Source: Collinsella aerofaciens (GTDB taxonomy: Bacteria; Actinomycetota; Coriobacteriia; Coriobacteriales; Coriobacteriaceae). From it: a stretch of 50,763 nt of DNA. The first letter of the stretch is position 1; each line of letters starts with the position of its first letter. Shown piece by piece: positions 42,401 through 49,853 of the stretch. The translations under genes and the position numbers were made by a program. The DNA lies in the NCBI GenBank assembly GCA_905213325.1, contig CAJMHW010000013.1:1-50763 (forward strand), in the 5' to 3' direction. The notes beneath the pieces were generated by a model. It did not search any database. It had not been told where the DNA came from and worked only from the letters and a program-made list of their open reading frames with translations.

Positions 42401-42500
42401 GGCTTTCCCAGGTGCCCGAGGTTGCCGTGAAAGAGAAGCGCCGCATACTTTGGTACGCAAGCGACGGTTTGAACGGCAAGATCGGGCGCCTAGGGAAGCC
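42401..42500 (-). repeat. Structured 100-bp repeat B, copy 2
   Basis: Second copy of the element at 41101-41200, about four fifths identical by eye. Arm changes are paired: GCCCC/GGGGC in copy 1 is GCCGT/ACGGC here, and CCGGA/TCCGG is CCCGA/TCGGG. It lies 16 bases after the stop of paralog 1, so each double-cubane gene is followed by one copy. Confidence 0.8.
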
Positions 42501-42516
42501 GCCAGGGCGGATAGTC

Positions 42517-43800
42517 CTAAATGGTTTCCAAGAAAGCCTCGATCCTGGTTTGCAGCTGACCTGCATCCTCGCCGGCGTAGTCGGTCGTGATGTGCATAAA
42601 CGGAATGCCGGCTTCCTCGGCGGCCTTCTCCACGACAAACGACTCCATCTCGTAAAGCGTGCAGAACTGCAGGGCCACGTCGACGATGCCGTCGGCATGC
42701 AGGTCCTTGGCCATCTGGACAATGTCCTTCATACGCTGATTGTTGGGCGTAAAGACGGCGCAGTTGATCTTAAAGTAGCGCTCGGCGATGGCGTCGAGCA
42801 TCTCGTCGACCGTCTCGCCGGACTCGTCGACCAGGTCCTTGTAGTAGCGCGAGCCCGTGCAGGACTCCTCGCCTACCACAACGCCGCCGGCCTTCTCGAT
42901 AAGGTTGAACAGCTTCCAGTTGGGCACGGCCATGGGCGTACCGGTGTACAGGATGCGCTTGGTCCCCTTGGGTGCCACGCCCTCGCCGGCCTCGACACGC
43001 TGCTCGCACTCAGCCGCCATATCGTTGATGGCTCCGGTCAGACGCGGTGTGTCGTCCATAAAGGCGGCCTGAACGGTCAGCAGGCTGTCGAGACCGCTGA
43101 TGGGCGCAGGGTCGGCAGCGCGGGTCGCAGCGAGGCGCTGCAGGGCGCGGCGCTTCTCATTGACGGCGTGGATGGCGGCCTTCAGACGCTCAGGCGTAAT
43201 CGTGACGCCGCACTCTTCCTCGATCTTGGCGGCGAGCTTCTTGACCTCGGCCTTCCAGGTCACGAGCGTCGACTCGTCGTGTACGTTGGGAATATCCATG
43301 ACGTACATGTTCTTTTGCGTGGCAAAGAACTCGTAGGCTTTCTTCTTACCGTCGCAGGTGTTCTCGCCTACCACCAAGTCACTCGACTCAATGTAGGGGC
43401 AGACCTCGCCCAGCTTAAAGCCGGCAAAGCTCTTGATAAGCGGACAGGTGTTGCGCGGCAGGTGCTCCTCAACCTTATCGGTTGCCCAATCGGCACCAGA
43501 GCACAGACCCACGGGGATACCGTCGCAGGCGAGCACAATCTCCTCGGGCACGTAGACGCAGAACGAACCGACGATCTTGGTGGCCTCGCCGGCCTCCTTC
43601 TTGTCGAGCATCTCCTTAATACGGCCGCTGTGGATGTTGGTGGCCACAAAGTCCAGGTAGGACGTGGACTTTGGGCGATTGTTCTGCGTCAGGAACATGT
43701 CCCCGTACATCTGGCCCACGGTGCCCAGCAGCATGTCGTGGTCGGCAAGATTCATGCCGAGGCTCTCCCACATCGGATGGAAATCGAATTCTTCAGACAT
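42517..43800 (-). CDS. Double-cubane-type 2-hydroxyacyl-CoA dehydratase-like reductase, paralog 1
   Basis: 427 residues, same superfamily as paralog 2 but with a 40-residue longer N-terminus. Cys motifs are NTCPLIKSFAGF, EVCPYIE, ENTCDGKKKAYEFFA and EESCTGSRYY. Where paralog 2 has TGCPVGG, this one has TGTPMAVPNWK, so the two are diverged types, not a recent duplicate; they may form a heterodimer or two enzymes sharing one activator. The ATG at 43800 (MSEEFDFHPMWESLG) follows AGGGGAACC. It is the first structural gene of the reductase-activator-selD-yedF-DUF3343-desulfurase series. Confidence 0.87.
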   Translation of the reverse strand: MSEEFDFHPMWESLGMNLADHDMLLGTVGQMYGDMFLTQNNRPKSTSYLDFVATNIHSGRIKEMLDKKEAGEATKIVGSFCVYVPEEIVLACDGIPVGLCSGADWATDKVEEHLPRNTCPLIKSFAGFKLGEVCPYIESSDLVVGENTCDGKKKAYEFFATQKNMYVMDIPNVHDESTLVTWKAEVKKLAAKIEEECGVTITPERLKAAIHAVNEKRRALQRLAATRAADPAPISGLDSLLTVQAAFMDDTPRLTGAINDMAAECEQRVEAGEGVAPKGTKRILYTGTPMAVPNWKLFNLIEKAGGVVVGEESCTGSRYYKDLVDESGETVDEMLDAIAERYFKINCAVFTPNNQRMKDIVQMAKDLHADGIVDVALQFCTLYEMESFVVEKAAEEAGIPFMHITTDYAGEDAGQLQTRIEAFLETI

Positions 43801-43959
43801 GACGGTTCCCCTCTCGAACCAAAAAAGGATAACAGCGGTATCGATGCACGACGGACGGCGATTGCCCGGCCGTGCTCAAACCCGGAATTTTAGGGAACCT
43901 GCTTTGCGGTCGATTATTTAGTTGTGCGTCGTCTCTCCCGGAGCCGTGAACATACCTGC

Positions 43960-44028
43960 TCATATGCGACTCCGGGCCATATATAGGGCACGCGCGGCAA
44001 CGCGGCGAATGTATGTCGTCTGCGGCAT
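43960..44028 (-). CDS. Possible leader peptide of 22 residues
   Basis: ATG at 44028 preceded by AAGGAGGG at a 7-nt spacing encodes MPQTTYIRRVAARALYMARS plus RI, then stop. It is very basic (five Arg in 22). It lies 160 bases before the first double-cubane gene on the same strand, in the region that would be its mRNA leader. There is no run of one codon as in classic attenuators. The strong ribosome site is the main support; it may not be a real gene. Confidence 0.3.
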   Translation of the reverse strand: MPQTTYIRRVAARALYMARSRI

Positions 44029-44184
44029 GTGCGCACCCTCCTTTACAAGTTGATGTCAACTATATCAACGGTCATCGACTATGCGAACACCGTTGACATT
44101 CGTACGACAGCGCCGTGTACCGTCGTTTAATAAATAATTATCTTTATTGATAAGAGTTTGTCATCCCTCATTCGGCGAGCGGCA

Positions 44185-44218
44185 AGACAAAGCTGCCGAG
44201 GCTTATATCCCCGACAGC
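44185..44218 (-). terminator. Rho-independent terminator of modABC
   Basis: GCTGCCGAGG (44192-44201) pairs with CCCCGACAGC (44209-44218), a 10-bp stem with two G-U pairs, followed on the minus strand by TTTGTCTT. It lies 12 bases after the modC stop. Confidence 0.8.
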
Positions 44219-44229
44219 ATTACCCAGCG

Positions 44230-45300
44230 CTATCGACAAACCAAATGGATCTTACTCGCATCGAAGTGCATGCGCAGCGTCTCGCCTGCTTGCGGCAGCT
44301 CGTCGACAGGCACGCCCACCTTGTTGACCTTCCACTGCAGACGCGTGGGCGCATCAGTACGCGGCACGTCCAGCAGCACCAGGCGCTCAAAGCGAGAATC
44401 GCTCACTCGGGCCACGTGCAAATCATAGCTGTTGCGACCCCGCTCCGCGCGATTGTCAACATGGAAGTAGCTTGCGCGAATGCCCAGGTACGCCACATTA
44501 CCGGGAACCTCGCGACCCACGTTAAAGGTCATGCCCCAGTCGAGGGCCTCGACCTCCTGGGGCCCAATCTTGCGCGCGCGGCTTGTATTCTTGCAGCCCG
44601 TTAGGCGCAGCGCCGCCAGCGTCTGCGGACGGCGGACCACGTCCTCGATGGAGCCGATTTCCTCAACATGCCCGTCGTGCATCACGCAGATACGCTGGCA
44701 CAGGCGGCACGCTTCGTCGATGTCGTGGCTCACGTAGAGCACGGTGCGGTTGCATACATCAAACAGGTCGAGCATGTTCTGTTCGAGGGCGCTCTTAAGA
44801 TAGGAATCGAGTGCGCTCATGGGCTCGTCGAACATAAAAATGCCCGGATGCGCCGCCACCATGCGCGCAAGCGCCACACGTTGCTGCTGGCCGCCCGAGA
44901 GGCGCGCGGGATAGCGGTCGGCAAAATCGGCCAGACCGAAAATACCCAGATAGCGCTCGGCCAACCTTTTGCGCGCCGCGGCGTCGCCCGCGTCCTTTAC
45001 ACCAGCGCATACGTTATCGGCCACCGTCATGTTGGGAAACAGCTGATAGTTTTGGAACAACAGGGCGCATTTTCGCTCCTGGGGCGACAGGTTGATACCC
45101 GCCGCCGAGTCAAAAAAGGTCACGCCGTTGACGACGATCTTGCCCTCGTCGGGCGTCTCCACGCCGGCGATGCAGCGCAGTGTACAGCTCTTGCCGCAAC
45201 CCGAGGCGCCCAGCAGCGCCACGCGCTCCTCGCCGGCCTCAAGCTGCATGTCGAGCATAAACCCGGGATAGCGCTTTTTGATATCCAGAACGAGTGACAT
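44230..45300 (-). CDS. modC: ModC, molybdate ABC transporter ATP-binding protein
   Basis: 356 residues. The ATPase has Walker A GASGCGKS, signature LSGGQQQRVALARM, Walker B IFMFDEPMSALDS and the H-loop YVSHDIDEA. A C-terminal ~110-residue region (after about residue 245) takes the place of the molybdate-binding MOP/TOBE domain of ModC. It powers uptake through ModB. It lies 3 bases after modB; the modABC order and the neighbouring Mo-cofactor genes support molybdate over sulfate or other oxyanions. Confidence 0.88.
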   Translation of the reverse strand: MSLVLDIKKRYPGFMLDMQLEAGEERVALLGASGCGKSCTLRCIAGVETPDEGKIVVNGVTFFDSAAGINLSPQERKCALLFQNYQLFPNMTVADNVCAGVKDAGDAAARKRLAERYLGIFGLADFADRYPARLSGGQQQRVALARMVAAHPGIFMFDEPMSALDSYLKSALEQNMLDLFDVCNRTVLYVSHDIDEACRLCQRICVMHDGHVEEIGSIEDVVRRPQTLAALRLTGCKNTSRARKIGPQEVEALDWGMTFNVGREVPGNVAYLGIRASYFHVDNRAERGRNSYDLHVARVSDSRFERLVLLDVPRTDAPTRLQWKVNKVGVPVDELPQAGETLRMHFDASKIHLVCR

Positions 45301-45303
45301 GGC

Positions 45304-46746
45304 CTATCGACCTCCCTGCATAGCGGGCTCATCGCGCATGAGCTCGGCCAGTGCCTCGCGATCGATACGCAAGGCATCACCGCCCGCCGGGTCGAGTGAA
45401 TCGCCCTGTCCGGCGAGATCTTTGGCCTGCTTACGTTCCGCACGGGAAAGGCCACGCTCGCGGTATTTTTGCGAATGCGCCGTGTACATGTTGATGAACA
45501 GGATGACTAGGAAGCTGAACGCTATTACGACCACGACCCAAAAGAGGGCCACCGACGTATTGCCGCCCATCCATTCAAAGTAAATCGCAATGGGAATGGT
45601 CTGCGTAATACCGGCATAGTTGCCCGCAAAGAACAGGGTGCAGCCAAACTCGCCCATGGCGCGGGCAAAGGCGAGCACCGTGCCGGCGGCAATCGAGGGC
45701 CAGCCGAGCGGCATCATGAGTTTGGTGAAGATGCGTCGCTCGGACCAGCCCAGCGTGCGCGCCGCATCGAGCATTTGCGTGTCGAGGCTCTCAAAGGCGC
45801 CGAGCGCCGTACGGTAGACCAGGGGAAACGATACCACCACGGCAGAGATCACCGCCGCCGGCCACGTAAAGACAATCGAGACGCCGTGCGCGATAAGCCA
45901 CTGGCCCACCCCGGTCGAGCGGCCAAACAGCATAAGGAGCAGAAAGCCGCAGACCGTGGGCGGCAACACCATGGGGATGGTAAAGACCGAGTCGAGCAGG
46001 CCCTTGATGCGACTCGAGGTGCCCATGGTCTTCCACGCGGCAAACAGGCCCAGCGCAAAGGAGATCAGCAGGGCAAGGCCGCTCGTTTTAATGGACACCC
46101 AAAACGGTCGGTAGTCGATGCCGCCCAATAAGGAGGCCAGAGAGGTCAAGGGCCCCTGCTCATCCCGCAACACGACAGACGATGCTTCTACCATTTGAGC
46201 GCTATCAAGCCAACGCGCGCCGCCTTTGGCATCACCCGAGGCTGATGCAATCACCACATAGCGGCCCCCATCCGCACCGCGCTCGTCAAAGCCATAGGTA
46301 TACCCGCCGGCATCAAACGTTGTTTCCGCCGTGACATACCAAGGAAGATCCACGTCCCCTAGCTGCGCACCTCCCATACAGTTTGCGCTGTCGAGCTCAC
46401 AGACGAGGGCCTTGAGACCCGATACGCACTCGTTGTTCTGCGGATCCAATCCATACCTCTCGATCGCCTTGGGCGATATCCACACCACAACGCGATCGGC
46501 AGCAGGCGCCACTACAAGGTCCACGTCCTCGTCAACGGGAAACCGGTAGCCCTCAGGCTGGCCCTCCATGGCACGAGCGGTCCCCTTGGCCAACCGCTCA
46601 AAACCCTCGATCCCATAGGAAAGCCCATGAGCAGTCGCAGCAACCTGGGCCCCGTCCTCAGCGTCCCCAGCAAACGCAAATCCCGGCACCCAGCAAAGCG
46701 CGAAGGTCAAAGCACAGGCGACAAGGATGCGGAATCTATTAAGCAC
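45304..46746 (-). CDS. modB: ModB, molybdate ABC permease with an exported N-terminal domain
   Basis: About 480 residues, roughly twice the usual ModB. The last ~270 residues are the permease: about five TM segments and the EAA loop ALGAFESLDTQMLDAARTLG followed by RIFTKLMMPLGWPSIAAG. Before it is a signal-peptide-like start (LNRFRILVACALTFALCW, then VPGFAFA) and about 170 residues predicted outside the membrane, with EGYRFPVDEDVDLVVAPAAD and AAxxVVVWISPKAIERYGL, which I cannot assign. The GTG at 46746 has GGAG six bases upstream and starts exactly at the signal peptide; the longer frame is rejected. The C-terminal tail after the last TM is long and charged (SRAERKQAKDLAGQGDSLD). It lies between modA and modC. 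Confidence 0.85.
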   Translation of the reverse strand: MLNRFRILVACALTFALCWVPGFAFAGDAEDGAQVAATAHGLSYGIEGFERLAKGTARAMEGQPEGYRFPVDEDVDLVVAPAADRVVVWISPKAIERYGLDPQNNECVSGLKALVCELDSANCMGGAQLGDVDLPWYVTAETTFDAGGYTYGFDERGADGGRYVVIASASGDAKGGARWLDSAQMVEASSVVLRDEQGPLTSLASLLGGIDYRPFWVSIKTSGLALLISFALGLFAAWKTMGTSSRIKGLLDSVFTIPMVLPPTVCGFLLLMLFGRSTGVGQWLIAHGVSIVFTWPAAVISAVVVSFPLVYRTALGAFESLDTQMLDAARTLGWSERRIFTKLMMPLGWPSIAAGTVLAFARAMGEFGCTLFFAGNYAGITQTIPIAIYFEWMGGNTSVALFWVVVVIAFSFLVILFINMYTAHSQKYRERGLSRAERKQAKDLAGQGDSLDPAGGDALRIDREALAELMRDEPAMQGGR

Positions 46747-46814
46747 GAAAAGCTCCAAGCGAATATAAGGACGGAGTGAGACACAAAACGATGGAATTAT
46801 CGCGCCAAGCCGCA

Positions 46815-47687
46815 CTACGCGGAAAGCTCAAAGCCGTACTTAGCCCAAATCTTCTGAGCCTTCTTGTTGGTCAGACAGAAGTCGATGAACGCCTTGGCTT
46901 CGTCGGCATGCTCGGAGCTCTCGGCGACAGCGCCCGGATACACGATGGGCTTGTGCGAGTCCTCGGGACACACGAAGGCCTCCTCGATGCCGTCGTAGCG
47001 GAAGATATCGGAGCTGTAGACAAATCCAGCCACGCAGTCGCCTGTGGACACATAGGCGGCGGCGGTACCAACTTTATCGGCCAGTGCGACCTTGTCGGCA
47101 ATCTCGGGAGCATACTCACCGTCGTCGCCCTCGGTGCCGGTGTAGAGGCCCACGGAGGCCAGAGCCTGGTTGGCGTACTTTCCGGCGGGAACGGTCTTGG
47201 CGTCGCCGATGGCGATCTTGCCGTCCAGATTCGCGACGCCGGCGATGGCCTCGACCTTGGTATCGGAGCCCTCGGCGCGAATGATCACAAGGTCGTTGAC
47301 GAACATGTCCTCACGCGTGTCGGCGTCGACGAGCTCGGCGGCCTCGGCGTCGTCCATGGTGCCCTTGGAAGCCGTGATGAGCACGTCGACGGCGGCACCG
47401 GCGCGCATCTGCTCGACAAGGTCGCCAGACGCCTTAAACTGCGTGTCGGCAAAGGTGGTGCCGGTCTGCTCGGTGTAGAGCTCCTGAACCTCGGGCAGGG
47501 CCTTCTCGAGCGAGTTGGCGGCAAAGACCTGCAGCTCGACAGCTTTCTTGGAAGATGCCTTAGCAGAACCGGCATCGGATCCGGCCGGCTCGGACGTCTT
47601 GCTGCCCGAACAGCCGGCAAGACCAAGGCCGGCAGCGGCGACAGCAGAAAGCGAAACGAATCCGCGGCGAGAAACCATATCGAACAT
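46815..47687 (-). CDS. modA: ModA, molybdate-binding lipoprotein
   Basis: About 290 residues. The N-terminal signal has a twin-arginine SRRGF and a lipobox LAGC, so it is a Tat- or Sec-exported lipoprotein. The mature part, after a Ser/Ala linker, is a periplasmic-binding-protein fold with VFAANSLEKALPEVQELY, VDVLITASKGTMDDAE, KIAIGDAKTVPAGKYA and GDCVAGFVYSSD, typical of ModA. It captures molybdate (or tungstate) for ModBC. The ATG at 47687 follows AAAGGG. It is first in the operon, 68 bases before modB. A palindrome overlaps its probable -10 box. Confidence 0.9.
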   Translation of the reverse strand: MFDMVSRRGFVSLSAVAAAGLGLAGCSGSKTSEPAGSDAGSAKASSKKAVELQVFAANSLEKALPEVQELYTEQTGTTFADTQFKASGDLVEQMRAGAAVDVLITASKGTMDDAEAAELVDADTREDMFVNDLVIIRAEGSDTKVEAIAGVANLDGKIAIGDAKTVPAGKYANQALASVGLYTGTEGDDGEYAPEIADKVALADKVGTAAAYVSTGDCVAGFVYSSDIFRYDGIEEAFVCPEDSHKPIVYPGAVAESSEHADEAKAFIDFCLTNKKAQKIWAKYGFELSA

Positions 47688-47733
47688 GTTCAACCCTTTC
47701 GAACGCTATGCCCGGGTACCCCACCGCGGGCTT

Positions 47734-47753
47734 TAATCTGCAATCAGATTATA
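47734..47753 (-). promoter_or_regulatory. modA promoter -10 with overlapping palindromic operator
   Basis: On the minus strand TATAAT (47753-47748) runs into a perfect 7-bp inverted repeat TAATCTG-ATTG-CAGATTA (47751-47734). A repressor bound here would block the promoter. The sequence does not match the E. coli ModE box that I know, so the regulator is open. Confidence 0.55.
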
Positions 47754-47840
47754 CTTCTGCGCGAATAATGATAGTGAGAAATTATTCTCGTCAGAGAATA
47801 TAGTTCCGAATTACCGTGCATCTCGGCGTCGCTTCGGCGG

Positions 47841-47877
47841 AAAACAAAGGCGGAGCAGCCGTTCAGGTCGCCCCGCC
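47841..47877 (-). terminator. Terminator of moeA-mog
   Basis: GGCGGAGC (47849-47856) pairs with GCCCCGCC (47870-47877) with one G-U pair, followed on the minus strand by CTTTGTTTTCC. It lies 13 bases after the mog stop. Confidence 0.8.
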
Positions 47878-47890
47878 GCAGTTAAACCGC

Positions 47891-48370
47891 TTAGTTGGTA
47901 TGTCCGCCGCCAGCTGTCATCTGAGCCGCATGCTCCAGCTGGTCTGCTATGGCCTCCCAGCTTTCGCGGGCGGCCTTCGTAGAACCGGGAAAGTTTACGA
48001 CAAGTGTATGACCTCGTTGCATGCAAATAGCGCGCGAGAGCATGGCGCGGCGCGTCTTGGTCATCGAATACGCGCGGATTGCCTCTGCAATACCCGGCAC
48101 ATCGCGGTCGCAGACGGCACGCGTCGCCTCGGGCGTCACATCTCGCATCGAAAGCCCCGTGCCGCCGCAGGTGAGCACGACATTGGCGTGGCACTCATCG
48201 GCAGCTTCCACAATGGCATCACCGATCTCGCTGACGTCGTCGCGCACGACCACATGTGAGGCGACCGTCCAGCCCTGTGCCTCGATAAGTTCCTCGAGTG
48301 CAGCTCCGGCCTCATCCTGCAAAAGATCGCGTGTGTCCGAGCACGTCACGATCGAAATCTTCAACTCCAT
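47891..48370 (-). CDS. mog: MoaB/Mog-family molybdenum cofactor biosynthesis protein
   Basis: 159 residues, MogA/MoaB family that adenylylates molybdopterin before metal insertion. Family motifs are TCSDTRDLLQDEAGAAL, VVLTCGGTGLSMRDVTPEAT and VNFPGSTKAARESWEAI. The ATG at 48370 has AGGAGG; the longer frame is rejected. It follows moeA by 10 bases. I cannot separate Mog from MoaB by eye, but the function is the same class. Confidence 0.88.
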   Translation of the reverse strand: MELKISIVTCSDTRDLLQDEAGAALEELIEAQGWTVASHVVVRDDVSEIGDAIVEAADECHANVVLTCGGTGLSMRDVTPEATRAVCDRDVPGIAEAIRAYSMTKTRRAMLSRAICMQRGHTLVVNFPGSTKAARESWEAIADQLEHAAQMTAGGGHTN

Positions 48371-48380
48371 AGCGTTCCTC

Positions 48381-49643
48381 CTATAGCGCCGTTCCCTCGG
48401 GCAGGTCGACGCGCACGACGTCCACGGCATCTCCCGCCTTGAGCTCGCACGGTCCTTCGTCAATACGCAACAGGCAGTTCGCACGCTGCATAGTTCCAAG
48501 CAGCGCCGAATTCTGTGTCTTAGCCTCGGTCACCAACAACTCACCGGTCTCGGGGTCGCGCAAAACCGTGGCGCGATCGAAGAAGCGGCGATGCTGTCGC
48601 TTTTTCACGCCGTGCGTGAGCGTCGCCTGCTGCACGGGACGCGTACCCTCGGCAAAGCCGCGCATCTTGCGAATCGCCGGGCGGGCGAGCATCTCAAAGC
48701 CCACATACGCCGCGGCCGGATTGCCTGAAAGCCCCAGGTAGGGCTTACCCCCGAGCAAGCCAAACGTGATGGCCTTGCCCGGACGCATCGAGATGCGGTC
48801 AAACAGCACCTCGCCCTCGCGCCGGACGAGCGCCGTCACATAGTCGTAATCGCCCGCCGAGGCGCCACCGCTCGTAATGACAAAATCGCACTCTCGCGTG
48901 GCGCGATGTACCAGCTCGGCAATCGCTTGCTCATCATCGGGCGCGATGCCGTAGAACACGGGCTCGGCGCCGGCATCGAGTGCCTCGGCCATCAGCGCCG
49001 AGGAGTTGGAATCGCGAATCTGACCACGCGCCGGTACCTTACTCGGTGCGACCAGTTCCGTGCCCAGCGAGATGATGCCCACACGCGGGGCAGCGTGCAC
49101 CTTCACGCTCGCGTATCCGGCGCTCGCCAGCAGACCCGCGCCCGCCGGAGCCACGACCTCGCCGGCGTGCATCACAACATCGCCGGCATGGGCCTCCTCG
49201 GCAGCAGAGCGAACGTTCTCCCCTACCTTGGCCGGCGCCGAAAAGCGAACGTGCGAGCCCTCGTTGCCGTCACCGTCGAGCACATCGACGATCTCGTACT
49301 TCACCACGGCATCGGCACCCTCGGGCACCGGCGCGCCTGTCATGATGCGGACCGCCTCGCCCGCACCGATTGCGCCCTCAAACACATGGCCCGCGGCCTC
49401 GTGTCCGATAACGTCGAGCGTCACCGGCGCCTCGCCAGATGTCTGCACCAAGTCCGCCGAGCGCACGGCATATCCGTCCATAGCGCTGTTGGCAAACGGC
49501 GAGATATCGATATCGGCCACCGCGTCCTCGGCCAAGGGAAAACCAGCCGCCTGCCACACGGGAATCTCGACGAGATCGGTCGGAGCAACGTGCGACAGGA
49601 CAATCGACTGTGCGTCCTCCAGTGGAATGAGTTTCTCTGCCAT
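48381..49643 (-). CDS. moeA: MoeA, molybdopterin molybdenumtransferase
   Basis: About 420 residues. It inserts molybdate into adenylylated molybdopterin. Blocks are SAMDGYAVRSADL, RIMTGAPVPEGADAVV, GIISLGTELVAPSKVPARGQ, DFVITSGGASAGDYDYV, FGLLGGKPYLGLSGNPAAAYV and a C-terminal domain IV. The ATG at 49643 follows AAGAGGTGCAT. It is the first gene of a moeA-mog unit, transcribed towards modA and ended by the terminator at 47841-47877. Confidence 0.94.
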   Translation of the reverse strand: MAEKLIPLEDAQSIVLSHVAPTDLVEIPVWQAAGFPLAEDAVADIDISPFANSAMDGYAVRSADLVQTSGEAPVTLDVIGHEAAGHVFEGAIGAGEAVRIMTGAPVPEGADAVVKYEIVDVLDGDGNEGSHVRFSAPAKVGENVRSAAEEAHAGDVVMHAGEVVAPAGAGLLASAGYASVKVHAAPRVGIISLGTELVAPSKVPARGQIRDSNSSALMAEALDAGAEPVFYGIAPDDEQAIAELVHRATRECDFVITSGGASAGDYDYVTALVRREGEVLFDRISMRPGKAITFGLLGGKPYLGLSGNPAAAYVGFEMLARPAIRKMRGFAEGTRPVQQATLTHGVKKRQHRRFFDRATVLRDPETGELLVTEAKTQNSALLGTMQRANCLLRIDEGPCELKAGDAVDVVRVDLPEGTAL

Positions 49644-49853
49644 ATGCACCTCTTAATGCCACGGCGCACAACAGGGGCGCCAATTCTTTATGCTTGTCTC
49701 AGTATAATCCCCCAACGCACGACCGCGACTCGGCCTGTACCCGCAAATACACCTGTCGGTTGCAGGCCGCGAAACAGAATGGAAACCAACCCACCGGCTC
49801 GTCGCGTTTACCGCGTTTTATAATGCTTGCGTTGCAACCTAAAAGAGGAACGT

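Larger units (their letters stand above)
43801..44229. promoter_or_regulatory. Upstream region of the double-cubane/selenium operon
   Basis: 429 bases. It contains the modC terminator (44185-44218), an AT-rich stretch near 44128-44150, a cluster of GTTGAC/GTCAAC half-sites (GTTGAT...ATCAAC at 44049-44069; TCAACGGT at 44065-44072 with ACCGTTGA at 44089-44096), and a possible leader peptide frame (43960-44028). The half-site cluster is a likely regulator-binding region. The leader part after 43960 holds short GC-rich inverted repeats but no riboswitch that I recognise. Confidence 0.5.

Noticed and set aside
42363..42722. N-terminal extension of the second double-cubane protein
   Set aside because: It runs through repeat B copy 2 and antisense to the reading frame of paralog 1. 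The ATG at 42362 has AAGGAG and starts a normal family N-terminus.
43860..43960. Glycine- or Moco-type riboswitch upstream of the first double-cubane gene
   Set aside because: A CTCCGGGAGAGACG-like string is suggestive, but the other conserved parts of those aptamers are not present.
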